A stretch of 64,000 bases of DNA from positions 1,302,001 to 1,366,000 of the forward strand of contig JAGPNK010000013.1 in the NCBI GenBank assembly GCA_020746835.1. Direction: 5' to 3'. The DNA comes from Stachybotrys elegans (taxonomy: Eukaryota; Ascomycota; Sordariomycetes; Hypocreales; Stachybotryaceae). Positions 43,721-55,247 of the stretch are shown here, one piece after another. Every line of letters starts with the position of its first letter. Position 1 is the first letter of the stretch. The notes below the pieces were generated by a model. That model did not search any database and was not told where the DNA came from. It was given only the letters and a program-made list of their open reading frames with translations. The translations under genes were made by a program, and so were the position numbers.

Positions 43721-46425
43721 CCTGTAATTGTAGCCACGTCGACGAGACCGAGACCTTGTCGAGTCCGTGGCGTCTCAAGAATCTATTCGTTCACATCTCC
43801 CCATTATCTGCCCCGTCGCATTCACCTTGCTAGCTTCAAAGCCTGGTCATTTCCCTCTCTCTTGGCTAATCCGCCTGTGTGTCCCGGGGTTCTCTATGCT
43901 ATATGCCACTTCCACGGTGCTATTCTCTCGGAGCCTCGGGGCGATGCGGGCAATACTATCCCTAGGGCCTGTTTGAGGACTATCTTTCTCGTCTCGCCCA
44001 CGGTCCCATAGTCGACGATATCGTGTGCGGCTACGGCACCGTAACCATGGCCAAGGCCCCTACAAGCACCATAGAAATTGGGTCTATGTTAGCTGCTACA
44101 CTACACTAGACCAGCATCCCTCATGCCTGTAATCTTACATTCCATACTTTACCAATTTCCCTATACCACGTGTCATCGCCGGTCGTCAAGATAACATTAT
44201 AGAAGCAACTCATATCTTGTCAAACATGAAGTCCGGCGGTGTACCTCTTCTCATAGCAAGGAGATACGCCTGTATGTTACGCTTGACAATGCGTACCGCG
44301 CGACGCGCGGGGCGCGGCGCCGAGCCGATGGCGTTGTTCCTTACTCGTTTAGGGCTCGTATTACTTTATTAGCCCCCCACCCAAGATGCTATGTACATTT
44401 TGGATCTCCTAGCAAATAGGCGGTAAAGGTACATTGACGGTACGAATCAGTACTTAGATTCTTTATTATTCCTTATGGGAAGTTTGAGTCTCTACTAACA
44501 TCATCCTGGTTGTTGGCTGATATTACTGTTAGTGGGCGACTCGCTGCTTTATCACCTTCAAGGAGAGAGGAAGAAGAACCTGCCCAGTCAACCAATAACG
44601 GCGGATGGAAAGACACCAGGGGCGTCGAGAGGGTAGCGTGCGTGGCTCATTCTAGGCGCCGGTTGAAAACGTTGGATCACGGCTGTCAATACATTCCGTG
44701 TCATACTCAAGGGGGGTTGGCAGCAACGGGAGGAGGGCGAGTTGGATGAGACCAGAGAGTTTACTATGAATAAAGTGCAGACGAGGTTTCCTACAAGATT
44801 TGGGTGATGATATTCATAAGATCTCCATGATTGCCGATGCTGCAGATTGCCTGCGTCCTATGTCGCGGGAGTGCGTCACGTACACTATGAGGGAAATGAG
44901 GCTTTTTGCATTCAATTAGGACATACTACTGGGCTACGAATGACTGTAGAGAATCAGAAATCCCGGTGCCGCCACTTTCCTGAGCATATTGCGATCCTTG
45001 GCACCACCTACAAGCGTTGGCGTCAGCATCCGCCGTCAAGGGCACCGACGATCGCCGCCGGCTGTCGGATCGTCGACCATGGACAAGTGCGGCATTACGA
45101 GATGAAATCGCATACCACTGTCGCTAGTTAGGCGTGGTGGTAAGAGATGGAAACGTCTCACGTAGTGGTTACTGGATACGTGAAGGTGCATGGTGGGATG
45201 GCTGATGCCGGGGTGGTACTAGACATCTTTGGGATCGCCGGCATAGGCCAATACAGACTAGACCCAAGTTGAGGCACAAGTCCCGTGCAGATTGTGTTCT
45301 GACCGACCTCGAGACTCGATCAGCGCGCCAACCAAGAACACCTGCCACGAATAATGATGAAGACCCACCGCATGGAAGAAGACCTGGGGACCCCTCTAAC
45401 GTTCCATCAGGGGTAAACCTGGCAAGGCTGGAGCGGGGGCCCGTTGGCAACTTACTACTGTAGATACTCCGTACTCTAAGTTGAATGCCGGGCAGCGCTA
45501 GCATTACTCGGCTGCTCTGGAGCCCGACCAAGATCCACTTCGCGTCTCGTCAATGCCGATCCGCCCATTCTATTCACTTTCCGTTGTAGGCAGAACAGTC
45601 TCGACCCCAACAGAGGCCGGATTTGGTGTGCAGCGTAACAAGGTGAGCGTACAGTCGTGAATAAATACTTTTCATTTATGCATAATGTTCGTCCTTATCC
45701 GACGGCTCGTCAATCCACAGCACACCCGTAGAAGACGCCTACTGTAGGAACAAAAAAACGCGAATGCATCCGCTATTTGGCAGAGCACTCATTTATTTGG
45801 GCTGATATCCTTTCCCACACCTACTATTACAGTTGCCGGGCCTTCTGCGCAAGGTGAGACCGCCACACCCACGGGATGGCGCAAGAAAAGCCTACGACGT
45901 CAGAAGCCTGTCATCCGATCAAACGATGCTAAGCTAGCAATGTCATGCCGTCTTGTACATACCTAAGTCTGGTGCCGATCAACAGGGGTCTTCGGAAGAG
46001 GACTCGAAGAATGCCCCAACTTTACTCTAACTATCCGTGCTGAGACTAGTCTTTCTACATGGCTCCGACCTTGATGTAGTGCATCTACTCGAGTCATTCC
46101 ACATTATACTAGCCAATCGCTCTGTGTCCGTGTCTCCTCCTCCTACCCTTGCCCCTGTTCCTAGCTTTGCAGATCCTTTCTCTTCCCCTCTCCTTTATTA
46201 AAGGTCGTCGCACCTTGTCCGTCACCACAGAGCATATGTAGACCCATAATCCCACTGCGGATTGCCCCCAATCGTTGTGCATAATCCCCGGTTTTGGCAG
46301 CGACCGGTAACAGACAAGGCCAGACTCTGTTTCCAAGCTTCATCTATTATCTCAATTCCTTACCTATCTTTGTCATTCTTTCATCCTGCGGAATTCGGCC
46401 TTGAGAGCCGACCACAATAGCCACC

Positions 46426-47878
46426 ATGGCTTTCACACCGGATGCCGGTGTGATGAGTTCACAGATCATCACATTTTCTGTCGCTTCGATTCTTCTAGTC
46501 TGCCGCCTGATATCTCGACGGATTACAGGTGTGGGACTATGGTGGGATGATTATTTTGCCATAATTGCTTGGGTAAGTTGCTTATCACTCCAACTTGATG
46601 AACTCTTTGTCTCTCTAGTGATCCCTTCTCGGCTTTCATTGCTTGGATTGCTAATCGCGCTGTAGCTCGCTGCTGCTCTATACTTCGGTTTCACGATTTA
46701 CTGTAAGTCTGCATAACATCCCACGAGGCTAACTAATCATCGGCATACTAACTCTTCATCTTCAGGGGCTGTTGTAATGGGCCTTGGACATGCAAAAGAA
46801 GAGATTCCTCAACCACCCGAGACGGTCGAAGAGTATGCCCGGTTCGGACTTTTTATCGCCGAGTTCACGTACGCGATGTCGCTCGGTTTCTCCAAACTGG
46901 CTATTCTCGGATTCTACTGGCGCCTTTTCAGTGTCTCCAACATCCGACTGGGAATCCGCATCCTTCAGGGTTCCACTGTGATTTGGCTTACCATCCGAAC
47001 CTTTATGACTATCTTCCATTGCGTACCAGTCGAGGCGTACTGGAATCATAGGATCGAGGGCGCGGTGTGCAATATTGACCCCTCCAAATTCATGTTTGGT
47101 ACAACCCTGGTCCACCTGTTCCTTGAGATTGCTGTCCTATCTCTGCCTGTATTTCAGGTCAAAAGTCTCAAGCTGCGAATTGGTCAAAAGATTGCCGTTG
47201 TTGCCATGTTCATGTTTGGTATATTGTAGGTTTTTGCCTCCCTCGACTCTTGGATATTCCCTTCATCACTTATTAGCAGCTCACTGACCGGATTTACTTT
47301 CAAGTGTTTGTATAGCATCGATCATCGTGCTTTATGAAGCAATCACATTGAACCCCGCGACGACCGAGATGGCGAGGGATATCAGAGGAGTCATCATTTG
47401 GGCAGGCTCGGAAGCTTACCTGGCTATTATCTCATGTAAGTGATCCATAAGCCTGGTCTGAGTTGCACTCCCACCTTTGATACTGACATATCGTGAAACA
47501 GCTTGTCTGCCCATGTTGCGACCTATCTTACGCAACTTCTTGTCAACCACGATGTTCGATTCGGATACCAACCCGACCGGTCCCACCAACCCAATCAGCG
47601 GCCTCACCAGCAGCAAGGGTATCAAGCTCACCAATATGACTCGGACGAAAGACGCCGACAACAGTTCCCAGCAACAGTTGGCTGACCTCGAGGATGGGTC
47701 ATCCGGCGACATGGACTTCCACTACCATGCTGATCGCGCCGGCAATAATAATACGATTATTACTAGCACTGGAGGTGACGGGCAAGACAATTCCAGTGCC
47801 GTAATGTCAGGTGGCATTCAGGTCAAGAATGAGACGAGGGTATACTATGAAACGACTGATAGGAAGGATAGCAGGTAA
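46426..47878 (+). CDS. SAT4/Pth11-type rhodopsin-like membrane protein
   Basis: Membrane protein of 383 residues from five exons (46426-46572, 46666-46702, 46766-47225, 47305-47435, 47502-47878), all in phase. Helices include IITFSVASILLVCRLIS, WWDDYFAIIAWLAAALYFGFTIYWAVVMGLGHA, YAMSLGFSKLAILGFYWRLF, GSTVIWLTIRTFMTIFHCVPV, LVHLFLEIAVLSLPVFQV and IAVVAMFMFGIFVCIASIIVLY. The WWDD motif after helix 1, the FSKLAILGFYWRLF block and the HCVPV exit are typical of the family. A Thr/Ser/Asn-rich cytosolic tail follows. There is no CFEM domain and no obvious signal peptide. It is the third rhodopsin-like gene in the window, and the ligand is unknown. Confidence 0.88.
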
Positions 47879-48442
47879 AGAGAGTGGGTGCTTAATCGGA
47901 GGCATGTCTGGGGTCCAGAGTAATATATGATGTATTGATACCTACCAAGATACCTACTTTCACTTTAAAACTGCATTTGCACTCCAGATTTTCACCTTGG
48001 GCATTGACTGGGCTGAGGGGGAAGTCAGGGCGGCGAAGATTACTTAGCGATGGCAATTGTGATCGCGCTCGCCGCCATGATGAACTTGTCCCAAAAGGCA
48101 TAAGGCCATGATGATAAAATGAGGTACTTAACCCCAAGCGGGGGAAGCAGGAGGAACAATAAAGTAGAGGTGGTCCCTAGTAGCTAGCAACCGATGCAGT
48201 CTGTAACAGTAGGGAAGACAACAAGGCCTTCGTCAGCTGAAGTATAGGGTAGGCGACGTAGTTGAGGAACAATTGGCTGCGGCAAACATAACATTATACA
48301 GTATATAAGGTCTGCAGAGGTTGGCCAGCACTGGAAGGTTTTGACCAGCCCTCTCTACATGGTATCAATCCAGCCTGCTGTTGGTACCTCTGCCCACAAG
48401 ACAAGTGTGCCACCCCGTCAAATAATTGCCAGTCATCTTGAA
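47879..48442. terminator. Convergent 3' spacer, 0.56 kb
   Basis: Between the 3' ends of the SAT4-type gene (plus) and the xylanase gene (minus). No gene or repeat is recognised. Confidence 0.35.
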
Positions 48443-49193
48443 TCAACTGACAGTTATCGTGCTTGTTCCACTAGGAAGTTGGTTTCCATTGGCAAATGCC
48501 TCAGTGACCATGAACATGTTCTGTTCGAATGTTCCCAGGCCGTAACCCATCCTTGCCCAGGCGTCGAAATGGTTACCTGTGGTAATTGTGCCGCTGACGC
48601 TGCCAACTTTCTTCTCTGCCTCGCTCCTCACTGAGAAGTATTGGGTAAAGGTCCTAGTGCCTTCGATTGAGGGCTTGTTCACCCGCTGGGCAGTATAGAG
48701 GGCATAATTGGCACCATCCGAGGTGAAGTTACCACGCAAAGTCCAAGGCTCTCCCGGCGCAAGCACATCCCACGACTCGACAATGTAGTACTCAATGAGC
48801 GGAAAACGAGTCCACCCGTACAAGGAGAGATAGCCAGGGCCCTTTGGGTTATACTGCCCCTGATATCTGACAGTCCTAGCGAGTATCATTAGCAGTTGCA
48901 TAGAGCACATTGCACTCTCATTTATGCGAAACTTACTTCCGGCCTGCTCCCCAGCCAGTGCCAGCTACCATTCCACCACCTGACTGCCCATTCCATGAGC
49001 AAGAATACCTTCCGCCACCTTGCTGTTGACAGTTGAACTGCCCCTGACCTTCAGTCCACCACTGCCATGGATAATTTTGGCGTACAGCGAGGCTGGTAGA
49101 CTCGCGGGACCCCAGGCTGCTAGCACTTGGAGCGCTAGTGGCATTGGGAACGAGGGCCAAAGCGGCGAAGACAATGGATTTCAAAGATCCCAT
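48443..49193 (-). CDS. Secreted GH11 endo-1,4-beta-xylanase
   Basis: Enzyme of 229 residues from two exons (49193-48937 and 48875-48443), the usual GH11 length. The start at 49193 gives a signal peptide and propeptide (MGSLKSIVFAALALVPNATS). The jelly-roll core follows: FNCQQQGGGRYSCSWN, then YLSLYGWTRFPLIEYYIVESW with the nucleophile Glu in LIEYY, APSI-like region VNKPSIEGTRTFTQYFSVR, TTGNHFDAWARMG, and the acid/base Glu in MFMVTEAFANG. The intron restores AGRKTVRYQGQYN. Upstream, on the minus strand, a TATA-like sequence (GCATATAAAAC, around 49300-49310) lies about 110 bases before the start. It hydrolyses xylan outside the cell, in line with the AA9 and pectate lyase genes. Confidence 0.96.
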
Positions 49194-50358
49194 GATTTCT
49201 TTCAAGAGTGTCGCTGAGATTGGGCTCTTCACAGTTGTACGCAAATGTGGTCAATTCTGCGCCGAGTAAAAGGCGAAAAGGAAGCCTGATCATGGCAAAG
49301 TTTTATATGCTTTCTACAACAACCAAGACTCGGGCCATAGGGATCAGAATGGGGTGCATGGGCATTGGAATCTACGGATCGTCGTTCCCCGCTTCTGTAC
49401 TTTGGCTAAATGTTCATGCAAGGGCGCGTGAGCCACGCACAAATTATCCTTTAATGAAGGATGGATCGAACGTTTGCTGGGACGTGTCAGTTAAAATACC
49501 CGGGCCAATTATACCAACGTTCGCAAGTGCCGAACCTCTTTATTCCAACAACATGAAGCTTCTGGTTTCGATAGAGATCGACAGACACGTCGCTAGTAAC
49601 AGGTGACTCAAAAGCCTGCTAGCAAGGGAAAACCGGCTCATGACCTACGGCTAATTGTGTAGATTGTCGGCCGGAGTAAACGTTGGTCTACTTTTATGGG
49701 TTGATATTTGTTGTATATTGAGCCCGCAGACCGAAAAGGCTAGTTGCCTGTTATCAAGCCGATGCAGCCATGCGTTCCACCAATCCAAGATGTCGTTGGG
49801 GTGGTTTTCACTTTTCACTTACTGACACGTCCCATGGTTAGAACACAGCCGGCGGTTATGGCGACGTTGATAGTGGTATTTCCCACCATTCAACAATGCT
49901 CCCGTAACATCACAACTAGCATTAGGCTGAAATGCCCATGTGTGATCAATGCAATATACTGCGAGGATTCACAATCCCGTGCCAGATGGGCTAGGTCTTA
50001 CTGCCGATTTACCACGGGTTGGGAGTCCATCCATCAGCCTAGGTTGAAACAGGGGTTTCGCTTACTCTCTTTGTTCGGACGGGGGAGACGTAGGACCATC
50101 TTGACGAAGGTGCCAGAGGGTATGTACAGGGTCCTCGTCTTGGGCAACGGGAGCACTGCCGGTGGCGATATCAAAAGCTAGACATATCACTTCTATAATA
50201 ACAGTAGCCAGGTAAAAAAGCTTTCTCAGAGTTTGAGTCCTCAAACGGTCATCGTTGCAATGTGGAAATAATTTGCTTTATTATTCGCTAACAAGAACCA
50301 CAGTCAATCTCCCAATGAATGATCGACAATTGCCTCTTGCAAATGCTGGCCTTGTAGG
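49194..50358. promoter_or_regulatory. Intergenic, 1.2 kb upstream of the xylanase
   Basis: Contains the likely xylanase core promoter (TATA-like element near 49300-49310). The rest of the region has no recognised gene or repeat. Confidence 0.4.
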
Positions 50359-51009
50359 TTATTTAACAGGAATCAAAATAGCTTCACCGCTGGCCCCATT
50401 ATTGAGCGTAAAGGTCTTCCAGCCTGCTTTTGGAAGATCAATTGTCATATCCTCACAAAGGTACTTCATGAACACACCATGTGTGATAACCACAATGTGT
50501 TTCCGTCCATGCATCGAATCGTCGCTTGCTTCAATGTCTTGAATTGCCTTTCGCAGCCTCTCTCGGAATATTTTAGCTCTTGCTGCAACAACAGAATCGT
50601 CAGCCGTATAAAGGCTGTCCTTCGTGAACCAATCCTCATCCAAGGAGCCAAAGTCGAGGAGTGGAAATGCTTTCTCCAAAATAGAGCGTTTGGATCCTGT
50701 ATCACAGGGAAGATCGCTTCGCTCCTGAAGGTCCTTGTCTATGATGAGGCGGGCACCTTCACTGCTACCTTGGCTCTTGAGGTATTGCTCGCTTATGATA
50801 TGAGAGAAGCCAGCCAGTGTTGTTTGCAGAGTGCGCGTGAGGGGAGACGTGAATACGGTGGCAATTGACCCTGGGTCAGGGAAAGTATCGGCTAGGGCTG
50901 ATGCTTGAGAAAGACCTAGAGATGTGAGAGGCGGATCTCTTTGTGAAAAGTCTTTTGAGACATTGTGCTCTGACTCTGCATGCCGAACGAGGTAAATGAG
51001 GTGGGACAT
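50359..51009 (-). CDS. Histidine phosphatase / phosphoglycerate-mutase-like protein
   Basis: Intronless, 216 residues. It starts MSHLIYLVRHAESEHNV, where RHAES is the phosphohistidine motif of the branch-1 histidine phosphatases. PLTSLGLSQASAL, FTSPLTRTLQTTL with the second catalytic Arg, and IVVITHGVFMKYL with the second His complete the active site. Fungal proteins of this size are usually annotated as phosphoglycerate mutase-like or phosphatase of unknown substrate; glycolytic activity is unlikely without further motifs. It is cytosolic by sequence. A TATA-like run (CTATATATATAG, 51063-51076 on the complement) lies about 55 bases upstream. Confidence 0.9.
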   Translation of the reverse strand: MSHLIYLVRHAESEHNVSKDFSQRDPPLTSLGLSQASALADTFPDPGSIATVFTSPLTRTLQTTLAGFSHIISEQYLKSQGSSEGARLIIDKDLQERSDLPCDTGSKRSILEKAFPLLDFGSLDEDWFTKDSLYTADDSVVAARAKIFRERLRKAIQDIEASDDSMHGRKHIVVITHGVFMKYLCEDMTIDLPKAGWKTFTLNNGASGEAILIPVK

Positions 51010-51632
51010 GGTGGCGGTTGCAACTTATAGAATATGCCGCGAAGTGTTTTGCAACACGATCAGCTCTATATATATAGGGCTAATGAAGGGAAAGACGTGA
51101 TTCAAACCCCGCATCACGACATATCTTACTCTGGATATATTGGGCCAATGTAGCAAGAAATCAGTATAATAAGCATTGTAGGGCGAAATAGCATAGTGCA
51201 AATTGAAGTTTGTGTCACGATGCTAGAATCTAGAGTCTGTCGTAGTAATAGAGGTATATGGTTTGTTTGATTCGCCTCTGCCAGACTTCTCAGGAGCTGA
51301 GAATGCTAGCATGTAGCTCAGAACAAATAGAAGATGCAGCCAGGGGATATTAGAGGATCATGTCTTGACGATATTAAATAGTTGTAACATCGATTCTTGT
51401 AGCTCTTATTTCTTAGGTCTCATGTCCAGAAGAGACTGGATAAGTTCTGTTGGTGTCTAACAGTTGCTATGTAGTCTCTAAACCACTAGCTTTCAGCTCC
51501 CTAGTCTCAGACCACTATGAAAGAGCAAAATCCATCGAGAGTGTGGGAACATCCATGATTTAGGTCCGAATGTAAGAGCGGGGAAACCATATTCCGCCAT
51601 GCGGGGATATTTCGGGGTACAGCCTATATATT
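51010..51632. promoter_or_regulatory. Divergent spacer, 0.6 kb
   Basis: Between the phosphatase (minus) and the Zn2Cys6 regulator (plus). It is AT-rich, with TATA-like sequence near each gene. No other feature is recognised. Confidence 0.4.
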
Positions 51633-53570
51633 ATGTGCACGCCTCCGTCCGTCGGCATCCCCAACAAGCATGCTGACCATTCATTGGTCAGTACATATAC
51701 CTGCAGTGTAGCCGCACACGACAACGCCGATAACAATATGGTCCAGCGACCCGGCCAAGCATGTGTTCAGTGTCGTGAAAGTAAGCGACGCTGCGCATCC
51801 CCTGCCTCTGGGACCTCGTTGGAATGTCTCCCTTGCCGCCAGCGAGCACTAGTTTGCTCACACGACCGGAGTGGCAGGGCCACGAGCCCTGGGAAGCGGG
51901 AGCTGCCACCTCCGGTGAGTGGGCGAGTACTCCATCTGGTGAATCTATACTTCAAATATATCCATGATAAGGCGCATAGTCTTTTTCATGAGGCATCTTT
52001 CCGAGATAACGTGGCCCGGGGGACAGCCCCTGAATCAGTGCTCATGGCCATGGCCGGCCTCTGTGCCAGGTATGTGACGCGGGATAGGCCCATGGCAGCT
52101 TCCCGTAGGATTATGCCAACATGCTTGCGCTAATACGTTGTGTCACAGATTCTCGCCGCAACCCGAAGTGCGCAGCTCTGGGCCAGAATTTGTACTGGCT
52201 GCGAAAAGGGCATTTGGCCATGACATGGGGCGTGTTTCATTAGCAAACACGCAGACGGCCATGTTGCTTGTCTTCATATCCATGGGCGAATGTGACTCTG
52301 ACGCAGCTTCCGTCTACTTCGGTAAAGCCTCATTATTGGCATTCTATACAGAGCGTCACGATGCTGACTGGTCTCGCTTCATAAGCTGTAGCGAGCAGGA
52401 TGGCCCAGATTCTGAATTCAACGGATGGCCAGAGTGGCGGCGATGCGCTCACCAGGGAGACAAAGCTCCGAGTTTGGTGGAGCTGCTTCATTCTCGACGC
52501 GTGGATGAGCCGTGGCGCCAACCTGAGCCGCCAGCTTAACCCAGAAAGAACTGCTAGTGCACAGCTGCAACTTCCCATGGAGGAGATAGCCTTTAGCCGC
52601 CTTCGACCAGGCGATGCGGAGCCCCTCAACCGAGGCCGAGGATTCTGGGCTTGTATGGTTGAGCTGGTCGAGATTTATACGCAGATCCAAGACTTGCAGC
52701 TGGCACTCGCTATGAGTGACGACTGGAATAACGAGAGGATTTTTGGAGATGTCGAGCTATTGGCAGGCCGGATGCACGCTCTTGAGGCCAGCCTCGAGCC
52801 TGATATGAGCTATACACCAGCAAATTTGGAGCGGCACATTTCCCAAGGACTTGGGCGTGTCTTCTTTGCTTTTCATTTAGGCTATCACCACTACTGCACA
52901 CTACTGTTTTATTTGTACCTCGACCACCGGCGAGTCGCAGCCGCAACTCCAAGTAGGGCTGATGGGCGACCGAGTGGTCGTGCTTATGCTGACCAGTGTA
53001 CATACCATGCCTGTAAGGTAAGCGACATGCTCAAGACATCGCGGGAGCGTGAGGGCTGCGAGGTCGTCTACAATATCATCAGCCACGTCACTGTTGTGTC
53101 GTCCTCTGTCTTACTGCACACTTACCTTTTTGGCGAGGTCGATGACTTGCCAGCGGCAAAGGAGCGCCTGCAGTCTAACTTTGAGACCCTCGTCCTCTTA
53201 AGACAGTATTGGCCCAGTGTCGAGCTTATGGTAAGTTGCATATATGTGGAACCCTGATGATTTAATCTTGCTTTCCGCCGTCTCTGTTTTGTATTTCCAG
53301 TACAGCTAACTTTGACCCCGGCAGACAAAACGTCTTGTAATCTTTCAAAACAACTGTCTACGGTCTCTTAGGCAAGAGGAAACGTATCAGTTTGACCGAT
53401 GGATGATCCGGTTCTTGCTAGAGCACTTGCTCACGCTAGAAGACAAGCTACACGAGAGCCAGGAGATGTGGCCAGTGGAACCCGAGACGCTGGTTTCCGT
53501 AAACAGTGTTCATATTCAACGGAGCAGAGTTACGAAAGATATCATCAGCGATATGCAGGGCAGATGGTAG
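51633..53570 (+). CDS. Zn2Cys6 transcription factor with fungal-specific domain
   Basis: Nuclear regulator of about 550 residues. The binuclear cluster is CVQCRESKRRC followed by CLPCRQRALVC, with the standard CX2CX6C spacings. Four exons are supported: start to 52069, 52149-52321, 52392-53230, and 53325-53570. The junctions restore LCARFSPQPEV, VYFASRMAQIL and SVELMTKRLVIFQ. The middle-homology (fungal_trans) region is recognisable by ASRMAQIL and ETKLRVWWSCFILDAWMS. The upstream Met at 51633 opens the frame, but the Met at 51738 (MVQRPGQACVQC), close to the zinc cluster, is the more typical start. A truncated methyltransferase gene follows 0.2 kb downstream. The target genes are unknown. 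Confidence 0.88.
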
Positions 53571-53765
53571 TCAAGAGTAGGAAGGCAAGACTGATGCAAT
53601 ACCATAAGCCAATTACTTGGTATCCCATTACATGGACCTTTAGGATCGTTCAAACTACCTTCGAGTTTCAACATATTACTATGTCTCGGTATTACTGAAT
53701 GCGGGCATTCCCGATACTGTGCCGTATGGGATAAATCACGGTGACTTTCAGGACGGGCTCCCACG

Positions 53766-54542
53766 GCATATTTCCTAGTGCTGATTGCCAAACAGCCGGC
53801 AGCCAATGGAAGGACGTTCAAGCCAGTTGGCTCCCTCTATGGCTTCGACGTCATGTTCAGCTTCTTCCCCGACAAGATACCGAGTCACACAACACTTACC
53901 ACTCCTGACATTACCGATCCATGGCCTGAAGAGCTTCATGGCAAGTTCGACCTTGTCCACCAACGGGCCACACTAGGAAGTGGGATGAAGGGCAGCCCCC
54001 GTGAGGCTATCCGGCTTCTCTCCAAGGTCGTGAAGCCCGGCGGATGGATCCAGCTCGGTGAAATGGATGTTTTCAAGCCAGTACGCGGTGGTCCGGCCAC
54101 AGACGACATATGGAGCGTCCTCGCCATGTTTTTCAACACAGTTTCCCGTGGGAACGGTAACTTTGCCAATGAAATGGCTGACTGGCTCCGGGACGAGGGG
54201 TTTGAAAACGTCAGTGAGCAGTACTTCAACGTAGACATTGGTGCGCGTTGCAATGATGTGGAATGGGAATCACGAAGCACAAAGGTGATGCTAGAGACAG
54301 CAGTGGCAATGTCCGGCGCCGTTTCAAGTAGTTTCCAACCACCTCTCCCTATGCCTCAGCTTTAGGCCCAGTCTAACCTTCTTCCCACTGCAGAGATGAA
54401 GATTGAGATTCCCGAGTCGGTGGTACAGAAGCTGCCAGAGCGTGCGGCTGAAGAGTGGGAAACCGATGGTGGTACCTACAAGGTCATGTATGTTATTGGC
54501 CAGAAGCCCCTTAACTGGCGTTTCAATCCACCTTTGCTTTGA
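53766..54542 (+). pseudogene. 5'-truncated SAM-dependent methyltransferase
   Basis: The frame begins without a credible start and immediately enters the second half of a Rossmann methyltransferase fold: SLYGFDVMFSFFPDKIPSH, then ELHGKFDLVHQRATLGSG, LLSKVVKPGGWIQLGEMDVF and EMADWLRDEGFENV. A final exon is reached through an intron at 54329-54393 (TSA..AVSKMKIEIPES to GQKPLNWRFNPP). These match fungal LaeA/UMTA-like methyltransferases. The N-terminal part with the glycine-rich SAM-binding motif I (D/E-x-G-x-G-x-G) is absent from all three plus-strand frames back to the preceding regulator gene. The remainder is well preserved, so truncation or rearrangement seems recent. Confidence 0.7.
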
Positions 54543-55247
54543 GAAGGCTGGGCGTTGCGGAAATGTTGATTGGTTGAGGGGTTCGGAGGAACAAGCTGGC
54601 TGTTTGCTGGGCCAGTATTTGCAAAACGTGGCCTAAACTCGGAATCCTCTAGACAAATGCCAAGTTTTACCGAAATTTACGTCAACCAGATTTGTACGGA
54701 ATACTACACTTGCGCATCACTGCATACACACCCCTCCCGTCTAATCGCCTGCATGGTCCCCGTAGCTTGGATGCGATCTGGGGTGAGTCCCCATAATACC
54801 GTCGGTGCTTTTAAGCGTGACCAATAACAGAGCTTGGACGCCGGACCATTGGACGAATCAGATTCAGCAGACGCCGAAGGCTCTGGCTTACTCGGACGAG
54901 GTGGGACCGGCCTGGCACAAATTGCCTCACCCAATGCTCAGGACTTGGAAACCAGCCGGGGTGAACTGAGTGTCCTGGGGCGCTGCCACATGCACACACT
55001 TTGCGTGGGCTTCAGGCATACCACCCTGAGCGTTATGTTGGGAGAGCGCAGAACCTGGTAGCTCCAACCTCAGTGCTAAGACACTATCACGAAAGAAACT
55101 CGCTACTAATAGTGATAACGTATGAGTGGCACCAAGAATAAATGTATGAACAATTGGAGTTTATTTGGGATCTCGTTATGGACACGTTTTTGCCTTGAGC
55201 ACTACAGCACTATTCCCGTCTTACTACATTGTAGTGAGTTCCTATCC
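54543..55247. other. Intergenic, 0.7 kb
   Basis: Convergent spacer between the methyltransferase remnant and the sugar transporter. No motif or repeat is recognised. Confidence 0.4.

Larger units (their letters stand above)
37240..46425. other. Gene-poor, repeat-rich region, 9.2 kb
   Basis: No intact gene is recognised. The region holds three retroposon copies, a decayed LysM-like gene, a broken small secreted protein gene, an 18-C homopolymer and an (AC)8 microsatellite (43705-43720). A very GC-rich block near 44299-44330 is set in AT-rich sequence. Short frames elsewhere lack motifs or splice sites. This is the accessory part of the window. Confidence 0.6.

Noticed and set aside
50359..51009. 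Glycolytic phosphoglycerate mutase
   Set aside because: Only the general histidine-phosphatase motifs are present; the sequence does not support a glycolytic role.
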